Shown piece after piece: positions 57,745 to 64,000 of a stretch of 64,000 nt of DNA. The notes below the pieces were generated by a model that saw only the letters and a program-made list of their open reading frames with translations, was not told the DNA's origin and made no database searches. The DNA is from Algoriphagus faecimaris (GTDB taxonomy: Bacteria; Bacteroidota; Bacteroidia; Cytophagales; Cyclobacteriaceae), in assembly GCF_900101705.1 (NCBI RefSeq), contig NZ_FNAC01000005.1:62001-126000 (forward strand), given 5' to 3'. The stretch's first letter is position 1. Every line of letters starts with the position of its first letter. The translations under genes and the position numbers were made by a program.

Positions 57745-58470
57745 ATGCGGAAATTTATTTTTTCTTGGGGCTTATGTATGGTTTTGACGGTTTCGTCAAT
57801 AGCCCAGACTGTCAATGACAATCTGGCCAATCTTGACCGATATCAGGAAGAATTGCCTTTTTTTCAAGAATTGATCACTGGAGCACAATATCCCGAACCA
57901 CCCCGGAAATATGATGGATTTCCTTTTTTGGATAGCCGTACTTTCACCGAGGGAGGCTTGACTATCAACAGGGTGTTTTATCCTAATGTGCCCTTACTTT
58001 ACGATATCCGGTTTGATCAGGTGGTTACCTTTCACCCGCTTTTTTCACAAAAGTTGCTCATCAATCCTTCTAAAATTGATGCCTTTGTTTTGGGGGAGGA
58101 TCGGGAGTTTATTCAATTGAAAGGGAACGAAGGGTATTATTATAACAGAAACAGTTTTTATGAACTCATAGAGGAGGGGGACAATTATCGCCTGCTCTCG
58201 AAGCATTACAAAGAAGAAAAGCCTACCCGCGAGATAGGGGAATATGTGGGCTATTATGTAGAATATGAAGACTTTTTTCTTGAGAAAGAAGGCCGCTTTT
58301 TCCCAATGAAAAAGAAAAAAGATGCCATCAAACTTCTTCAAGTTGAAAAGAAAGCAGTACGTGAGCATCTGATCCGGCAGGGTGTTTACTTTAATCAAAG
58401 TCCTCGGGAGTTTTTAGCGAAGCTTCTTCAATTAGCTTCTCAATCCAATAGTTCTCATGAAGAAAATTAA
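57745..58470 (+). CDS. Secreted protein of unknown function, first gene of a TonB-receptor operon
   Basis: The 241-residue protein has a signal peptide (about 1-20, ending SIAQ) and a mixed-strand body with several aromatic-rich segments (GYYYNRNSFYELIEEGDNYRLL, EIGEYVGYYVEYEDFFLE). I do not recognise its family. Its end overlaps the start of the TonB-dependent receptor gene by 14 nt, so it is likely made together with the receptor and may work at the same place in the envelope. Confidence 0.82.
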   Translation: MRKFIFSWGLCMVLTVSSIAQTVNDNLANLDRYQEELPFFQELITGAQYPEPPRKYDGFPFLDSRTFTEGGLTINRVFYPNVPLLYDIRFDQVVTFHPLFSQKLLINPSKIDAFVLGEDREFIQLKGNEGYYYNRNSFYELIEEGDNYRLLSKHYKEEKPTREIGEYVGYYVEYEDFFLEKEGRFFPMKKKKDAIKLLQVEKKAVREHLIRQGVYFNQSPREFLAKLLQLASQSNSSHEEN

Positions 58471-61204
58471 GTTTTTGTTTTTACTCTGCCTTATTTGGAT
58501 CGGGCAGGATTTGAAAGCACAGGAGGTGAAGCGGTTTTCTGGCTTTTTTGCAGGAATGCCCTTCGAGCGTTTTGCAGAACGCATTGAGTCCGAAAGTGAT
58601 TACCGGTTTTTTTACGAAAAAGAACAGCTTTCTGAGATTTCGGTGAATCTTCAGGCAAATGAAAGTAAGCTCGAAGATTTACTGGTTACCGTATTTGCAG
58701 AAACTGACTTAAAATTTGCAATCTCTAGGGACAAAAAGGTATTCATCACTAAAGGGGAAAGGATGAATGTCAATTTTTCACAGGGCTATTTTAACCTTCG
58801 AAGCGAAGCCGAGAGTGGAGAGGCAGCGATGGAGAGTGGCACCGAACTAGGAGCTTTTGCTAGAAATATGCGTTTCGAAATTGGTAAGGACAAAGTGGAC
58901 CCTAATCGCAGTACTGCCACCTTGCAAGGAACTGTTCTGAATATTGACAATGGGGAGCCTCTTTTAGGGACGGTGATATTTGAGCGGGAGAACTTCGTCC
59001 AAGCGATCACCGATGAAAATGGTAAGTATAGTATCGAACTTCCAAAAGGAAGACACACCCTCGTGGTACAAAATCCGGGAGGCTATCAAGAACAACGGCA
59101 AATTGCGCTTTTTGGAGATGGTGTATTGGACATGGAAGTCCAGGAGAGTTTTCTTTCTCTGGATGAGATTGTGGTGAGTTCGGGCGCTTTGAGTAATGTG
59201 AACAAACTGGATATGGGTGTACAGTCTATCAGCATGGCTCAAGTGAAGCGCCTTCCTGCCATTTTGGGAGAGGTAGATGTCATTCGGGGAGTATTGACTA
59301 TGCCGGGTGTTAATACAGTGGGAGAGGCTAGTGTAGGATTCAATGTCCGCGGTGGAGCAGCTGATCAAAACCTGATCCTGTATAATCAGTCTACCGTATT
59401 CAATCCAGCGCATGTTTTTGGATTTTTCTCAGCATTCAATCCGGATATGGTCTCGGGGGTAGAATTATTCAAAGGTTCGGTGCCTGTCAACTATGGAGGT
59501 CGGCTCTCTTCAGTGCTTCAGGTAGAGCCTAAGTTTGGTCGGTCAGATAAAATAGGCGGAAGTGGAGGGGTAGGAATCATGACAGGAAGGTTAAGTCTGG
59601 AAGGGCCCATTGGGGAAAAGACCACTTTTATTGTGGGGGGAAGAACTACCTATTCCAACTGGGCACTGGATCTATTGGATGATGAAGCAGCTCTTAATGG
59701 TTCTAGAGCATCGTTTTACGACTTGAATGCCAATATTCGCCATGAATTTGATGAAAAAAATCAATTAGAAATTACCTCCTACCTATCTGAAGATGAATTC
59801 GGGTTTGATCAGGATACCACCTATTCCTACCGAAACACCAATATTGCCGCCACATGGAGACATTTCTTCAATGAGCAGCTAGAAGGGAAGCTTACCTTGG
59901 GTTATGACGCTTATGAATTTGGAATAGTTGGCGAAGATAATCCGCTGAATGCATATCAATTTAACTTTGATGTGAAGCAGCTTCATGCCCGTGCAGATTT
60001 TGAGTATCGAAAAGGAGAAAATCACCTTTATAAATTTGGTCTACATGCCATTCAATATGACTTAAACCCCGGGTCAAATCAACCTTTTGGATCGGAATCC
60101 ATCGTCATTCCAGAGCGGATCGATAATGAAAAAGCAAGAGAAATTTCCTTGTATTTCGGAGACGAGTATACCTTCAGTGAAAGACTATCGGTGAGTTTTG
60201 GAGGTAGATACATGTTTTACCAGCTTTATGGGCCGATGACCGTCAACGAGTACGTGCCTGATGCACCGATTACCGAAAGTAATGTCATTGGTGAGCAGTT
60301 CTATGGTCAAGGCGAAACTGTTCAAACGTATCATGGACCAGAATTCCGGGTTTCCGGACGCTACACACTGACCAATCAGTCCTCGGTTAAGCTTGGGTTT
60401 AATACCATGAGGCAGAATATTCATTTGCTTTCCAATACCTCGGCAATAGCTCCGACGGATAGCTGGAAACTGAGTGATCGATACATTAAGCCTCAAACTG
60501 GCGGACAAGCTTCGCTGGGCTATTATAGGAATATGGCGCTGAACACCTTGGAGTTTTCGGCCGAAGTGTACTATCGCTATATGAATAATCTCTTGGATTA
60601 TCGTTCTGGAGCCACCCTCATCTTGAATGAAAATATTGAACAGGATGTACTGAATTCAGTAGGGAAAGCCTATGGAATTGAGCTCTTGCTCAAGAAAACC
60701 ACGGGTAATTTGACCGGTTCCTTGGCTTATACCTATTCGCGCTCACTACTTCAGACCTCTGACGAACCAAGTATAGAGAAGATCAATGCCGGTCGTTTTT
60801 ATTCCAGTAATTTTGATCAGCCTCATCACGTGATTTTGGTAGCCAATTATGAATTGAGCAAGCGTATAAATACATCGATTAATGGCAATTACAGTTCAGG
60901 AAGACCAGTGACTTTGCCTATTGCTAAGTTTGATTATGCAGGTTCAGAACGGGTTTATTTCTCTGATCGAAACGCCTATCGTATTCCTGATTATTTCCGA
61001 ATTGATATTTCTGTTAATCTAGAGGGTAATCATAAAGTTCGAAAATTGGCACATTCTTCTTGGTCGGTAGGTGTCTACAATGTTTTGGGTAGAAGTAATC
61101 CCTACTCGGTGTATTATACTCCTGTAGAAGGACAGTTGAGAGGCTATCAGTTATCTATTTTTGCGCGTCCTATTCCATTTATCACCTATAATTTCAAGTT
61201 TTAA
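58457..61204 (+). CDS. TonB-dependent receptor with N-terminal STN domain
   Basis: The 915-residue outer-membrane protein has a signal peptide (about 1-22), an STN domain (about 24-100), a carboxypeptidase-regulatory-like domain (about 155-230), a plug (about 240-370; GFNVRGGAADQNLILYNQSTVFNP), and a beta-barrel ending FARPIPFITYNFKF. STN domains usually receive signals from, or pass them to, an inner-membrane FecR-type anti-sigma factor; no fecR or sigma gene is visible nearby. It overlaps its upstream neighbour by 14 nt and the DUF4249 gene by 1 nt (TAATG), indicating coupled translation. Confidence 0.94.
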   Translation: MKKIKFLFLLCLIWIGQDLKAQEVKRFSGFFAGMPFERFAERIESESDYRFFYEKEQLSEISVNLQANESKLEDLLVTVFAETDLKFAISRDKKVFITKGERMNVNFSQGYFNLRSEAESGEAAMESGTELGAFARNMRFEIGKDKVDPNRSTATLQGTVLNIDNGEPLLGTVIFERENFVQAITDENGKYSIELPKGRHTLVVQNPGGYQEQRQIALFGDGVLDMEVQESFLSLDEIVVSSGALSNVNKLDMGVQSISMAQVKRLPAILGEVDVIRGVLTMPGVNTVGEASVGFNVRGGAADQNLILYNQSTVFNPAHVFGFFSAFNPDMVSGVELFKGSVPVNYGGRLSSVLQVEPKFGRSDKIGGSGGVGIMTGRLSLEGPIGEKTTFIVGGRTTYSNWALDLLDDEAALNGSRASFYDLNANIRHEFDEKNQLEITSYLSEDEFGFDQDTTYSYRNTNIAATWRHFFNEQLEGKLTLGYDAYEFGIVGEDNPLNAYQFNFDVKQLHARADFEYRKGENHLYKFGLHAIQYDLNPGSNQPFGSESIVIPERIDNEKAREISLYFGDEYTFSERLSVSFGGRYMFYQLYGPMTVNEYVPDAPITESNVIGEQFYGQGETVQTYHGPEFRVSGRYTLTNQSSVKLGFNTMRQNIHLLSNTSAIAPTDSWKLSDRYIKPQTGGQASLGYYRNMALNTLEFSAEVYYRYMNNLLDYRSGATLILNENIEQDVLNSVGKAYGIELLLKKTTGNLTGSLAYTYSRSLLQTSDEPSIEKINAGRFYSSNFDQPHHVILVANYELSKRINTSINGNYSSGRPVTLPIAKFDYAGSERVYFSDRNAYRIPDYFRIDISVNLEGNHKVRKLAHSSWSVGVYNVLGRSNPYSVYYTPVEGQLRGYQLSIFARPIPFITYNFKF

Positions 61205-62361
61205 TGAAGCGATTAGCATATCTATTTTTTTTAAATCTATTGGCTTTTGGAGCTTGTAGGGAGCCTTTTGAGCCTGAGATAGATGAGGTTGACCTAGATG
61301 TTTTGGTAGTGGAAGGCTATTTGGATTCCGATGGATCTAGGAGTTTGATTTCGCTGAGCTATACCCGTCCTATTCAAGCCAACTCCATGCAATTGTCACC
61401 TGTAGAAGGAGCCACGCTTTACTTGGAAAGTTCTACTGGAGACCGCTATCCACTCAGTGATATAGGAGGAGGAAGTTATCAGTTTGAAGAAAACATCAGC
61501 GAACAGGATCAGTATAAGTTGCGGATTTTTCTGCCCAATGGAAACAGTTATTCTTCCGATGATATGACTCCGATAATTACCCCAGATATTATAGATGTTG
61601 GGTTTGAGCGAAATGAAGAGGGAGTCGAGATCTTTCTTACTACAAAGGGTGATCAGAATGCGGATGATTTTCTTTGGACCTATGAGGAAACTTGGGCTTT
61701 TCGACCGCCATTTCCCTCTCAGGTGAAATATGTACCGGAAACACAAGCTGTAGTTCTGAGAAATCCTGATGAACGCATAGATCTTTGCTACAAGAGCGAG
61801 CGAAATTCTGATTTGTTGCTAGAAACCTCTTCTCGGTTCGAAGATCAATTTGTTTTTCGTCAAGCAATTAATCAGATCAATGAAGGAGATGAACGCCTAT
61901 CTCTTCGATATAGTATTTTGATTTCGCAGATGGCATTGAGCAAAGATGCTTCAGAGTTTTGGGAAATCTTAAAAAAGAATACCGATGATTTAGGCTCGAT
62001 TTTCAGCCCATTGCCATCGATTATTCGGGGCAATATTACCAATGATCAGAACCCCGATGCACCCGTCATCGGTCAAGTTAGTATTGGGAAGGTCCGGCAG
62101 CAACGCTTATTTATTGACTTGAGAGACGTGGTTCCGTGGAGGGCCGTGGTACCTGAGTATTTTGGCTGTATCCAAGAACCAGATACAGTATTGGTCAGGG
62201 ACTATGATTCCTTTTTCCGATCAGGGGGCAACCTCCCCACTCTTCCGATTTTTACCGAGAATGGGATTGAGCCCATTGGCTATCGCTACGCTTCTGCTTC
62301 CTGTGTGGACTGTACCCGTCGGGGAAGTAATGTAAAACCTGATTTTTGGGAGGATTTATGA
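61204..62361 (+). CDS. DUF4249 lipoprotein
   Basis: The 385-residue protein has a lipoprotein signal (lipobox AFGAC, Cys18) followed by EPFEPEID, acidic enough to act as a surface-export signal. The body fits DUF4249 (LVVEGYLDSDG near the start, GNITNDQNPDAPVIGQVS late, then RGSNVKPDFWED). DUF4249 genes typically lie directly after TonB-dependent receptors like this one, in a SusD-like place, but their function is not established. The last part has two close cysteines (SASCVDCTRRG). It overlaps the next gene by 4 nt (ATGA). Confidence 0.93.
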   Translation: MKRLAYLFFLNLLAFGACREPFEPEIDEVDLDVLVVEGYLDSDGSRSLISLSYTRPIQANSMQLSPVEGATLYLESSTGDRYPLSDIGGGSYQFEENISEQDQYKLRIFLPNGNSYSSDDMTPIITPDIIDVGFERNEEGVEIFLTTKGDQNADDFLWTYEETWAFRPPFPSQVKYVPETQAVVLRNPDERIDLCYKSERNSDLLLETSSRFEDQFVFRQAINQINEGDERLSLRYSILISQMALSKDASEFWEILKKNTDDLGSIFSPLPSIIRGNITNDQNPDAPVIGQVSIGKVRQQRLFIDLRDVVPWRAVVPEYFGCIQEPDTVLVRDYDSFFRSGGNLPTLPIFTENGIEPIGYRYASASCVDCTRRGSNVKPDFWEDL

Positions 62362-63992
62362 ATAAGATATTAGTCAATAAATCAGTTTGCCTGCTGATTT
62401 TATTTCTATTGATAGGGCCAAAATGGTCAGTAGGCCAAGAGTTGGTTAAGGAGGAAGTCTCTTTTTCCATCCCTAAAACGCTTTATTTTACTGGAGAAAA
62501 AATCTGGATTGATGCTTCTGTGCTTCAAAATGGGAAAGCGAGCAGTTCTCAAGTAGTGTATGCAGAACTTTTGGATAGACAAAATCAATCAGTCTACTTG
62601 GAGAAGTTTTTATTGGAAGAGGGATCGGTGTTTCACTTTCTTAAGATTCCTGGAGAATTGGTATCTGATCATTATTTGCTTCGCGTGTATACTAGAATCA
62701 GTCCTCTCTTAGCTGTTGAAAATGGCCTGAAACAACAATTTGTAACCGTCTTTAATCCTCAAAAGCCCCCCAAAGTAAGCTTAGATTCGCAAGCACGTTT
62801 TTTGGAAGGCAAAACAGGGTCTTCGGAAATCCGACTCTCCAAACACCGACTTTCCCCCGGTGAGACATTGACTGTCAATTTATCCTCTGCGGCAGAGATC
62901 AAAGAAGTGCGTGTGGCTCTCAGAAATCCTTATTTAGAGTTTGATTCTCAGATTCCCTCTTCAAAAATTTATGATTCTGAAGTGAAGGGTGAATTGATCC
63001 CGGAGCTTTTTGGACATGTAGTTCATGCTCAGGTAGATCCTAGACAGGTGGATACTACCAAGGTTTATTTTCTCTCCGTTCATGGGGTAGAGTCCGCGCT
63101 TTATACAGATCGTCCAGACAGAGATGGCGCTTTGTATTTTGACATAGGAGGATTAAAGCACTGGAATTTTGTGATTGCACAAGCAGATCAAAACGAGAGT
63201 CTGCTGGATTTTGAACTGCAATCTCCCGTCGTAAAAACTCAGTTTAAATCAGATTTTGAATTTCCCGAGTTGGTGATAACTGCTGATGAGGAAGCTTTTT
63301 TGCAGCAGCTTCTGCTAAGTAGCGGTATTCAAAGCTTCTATTCGGAAAAATACGCACAAGAACCAGTGCCTGTGGTGACGGGCTTTGTGGCAGACCGGAC
63401 CTTTATGCTGGATGACTATACGCGATTTGAATCTGTGGAAACCGTCATCAAAGAATACGTCCCGATGGTCTCGGTAAGGACGAGACAGGGGAAAAAAGAG
63501 TTTAGATCCATTAATGAGTTTGGGGCTGTTTTTGAAAAAAATCCTCTGATGCTGGTTGATGGGATGCCTGTTTTTGACTCCGATCAGTTAGCGGCATTCA
63601 ATCCACAGCGTTTCGAACGTTTAGATGTTTTGGCAAGAAAATTTTTCCTGAACGAGCAAGAATATGAAGGTGTATTGAGTTTTTCTTCTTACAAAAGCGA
63701 CGTGGGAGGCTTTCCATTACCGAGTAATGCGATTTTTTCTCAATACAAAGGAATACAATTGCCTATAGAATTAAAGCGGTCTATTGCTGAAATGCCGGAC
63801 AGCTCATTTGGTGATTTTCGCTCTATTCTGTACTGGTCTGCTGATCCTTTGAGGCAATTGCCTTCCGGTCAAACCTTGGAAATCCAGACCTCACAAGTAT
63901 GGGGGGCTTTTGAAGTGGTCCTTTTGACCCTGTCAAAAGAGGGGGAAGTTCACGAAGAAAGGAAGTACTTCACCGTGGAGAATAATCCCTGA
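62358..63992 (+). CDS. Secreted MG2/plug-like domain protein
   Basis: The 544-residue protein has a signal peptide (about 1-27, ending VGQE) and an alpha-2-macroglobulin-type MG2-like start (VSFSIPKTLYFTGEKIWIDASV, then SDHYLLRVYTR). Later there is a TonB-plug-like segment (LMLVDGMPVFDSDQLAAFNP, then FERLDVLARKF). It is thus related in layout to the gene at 9878 but lacks its N-terminal domain. The start at 62358 is supported by the ATGA overlap with DUF4249 and a GGGAGGA just upstream; a TTG at 62346 is the alternative. Confidence 0.82.
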   Translation: MNKILVNKSVCLLILFLLIGPKWSVGQELVKEEVSFSIPKTLYFTGEKIWIDASVLQNGKASSSQVVYAELLDRQNQSVYLEKFLLEEGSVFHFLKIPGELVSDHYLLRVYTRISPLLAVENGLKQQFVTVFNPQKPPKVSLDSQARFLEGKTGSSEIRLSKHRLSPGETLTVNLSSAAEIKEVRVALRNPYLEFDSQIPSSKIYDSEVKGELIPELFGHVVHAQVDPRQVDTTKVYFLSVHGVESALYTDRPDRDGALYFDIGGLKHWNFVIAQADQNESLLDFELQSPVVKTQFKSDFEFPELVITADEEAFLQQLLLSSGIQSFYSEKYAQEPVPVVTGFVADRTFMLDDYTRFESVETVIKEYVPMVSVRTRQGKKEFRSINEFGAVFEKNPLMLVDGMPVFDSDQLAAFNPQRFERLDVLARKFFLNEQEYEGVLSFSSYKSDVGGFPLPSNAIFSQYKGIQLPIELKRSIAEMPDSSFGDFRSILYWSADPLRQLPSGQTLEIQTSQVWGAFEVVLLTLSKEGEVHEERKYFTVENNP

Positions 63993-64000
63993 TGAGCTTT
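63992..64000 (+). CDS. Possible start of the next operon gene (cut by window end)
   Basis: An ATG at 63992 overlaps the stop of the preceding gene by one base (TGATG), the same type of overlap as the other genes here. Only three codons (Met-Ser-Phe) are visible, so nothing can be said of the product. Confidence 0.35.

Overview
The window looks like a chromosome segment of a Bacteroidota bacterium. Evidence: a SusC/SusD pair, DUF5686, DUF4249 and CRTAC1-type surface proteins; a DUF3467 gene between rpoC and rpsL; many promoters of the Bacteroidota type (TTG, about 19-21 nt, TAnnTTTG); and almost no Shine-Dalgarno sequences. Protein wording is closest to what I know from Cyclobacteriaceae such as Algoriphagus, but that genus-level idea is inference.

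Layout. 1-6461 (minus): a susC-susD-CRTAC1 operon whose last gene runs off the left edge; a terminator hairpin lies between susD and the CRTAC1 gene. 6462-6935: an AT-rich intergenic region with two perfect 18-bp palindromes. 6936-12634 (plus): two secreted proteins starting with a carboxypeptidase-regulatory-like domain (one DUF5686, one MG2/plug-like). 12712-13848 (minus): an AAA ATPase/DUF4143 gene preceded by three exact-length 32-bp tandem repeats, each centred on a palindrome. 14073-16107 (minus): frr, pyrH and a stand-alone biotin carrier protein. 16183-18804: an M1 aminopeptidase lipoprotein.

18870-50405 is the core information-processing block: tRNA-Tyr, Gly, Thr, tuf, tRNA-Trp, secE-nusG-rplKAJL-rpoBC, DUF3467, the str genes (rpsL-rpsG-fusA-rpsJ), the S10 and spc genes through secY-map-infA-rpmJ, and the alpha genes (rpsM-rpsK-rpsD-rpoA-rplQ). 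Internal terminators after tuf, rplL, rpoC and rpsJ, and internal promoters before tRNA-Trp, rpsL, rplC and probably rpoB and rpsH, divide it into transcription units. rpmD and rpmJ, both very short, are present.

50465-55718 continues with carA, eno, an FtsB/DivIC gene overlapped by an outer-membrane-like protein, cysE and a cysteine synthase. 55899-56684 is a membrane-anchored HTH protein with an extracytoplasmic repeat domain. 56716-57630 (minus) is a Tat-exported sugar isomerase-like TIM barrel. 57745-64000 is a tightly overlapping plus-strand operon: secreted protein, STN-type TonB-dependent receptor, DUF4249 lipoprotein, MG2/plug-like secreted protein and the start of a further gene.

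I saw no insertion sequence, CRISPR array, prophage or rRNA gene. The least explained items are the 32-bp repeats before the ATPase gene, the palindromes upstream of susC, the HTH-membrane-propeller fusion and the overlapping receptor/DUF4249/MG2 operon.
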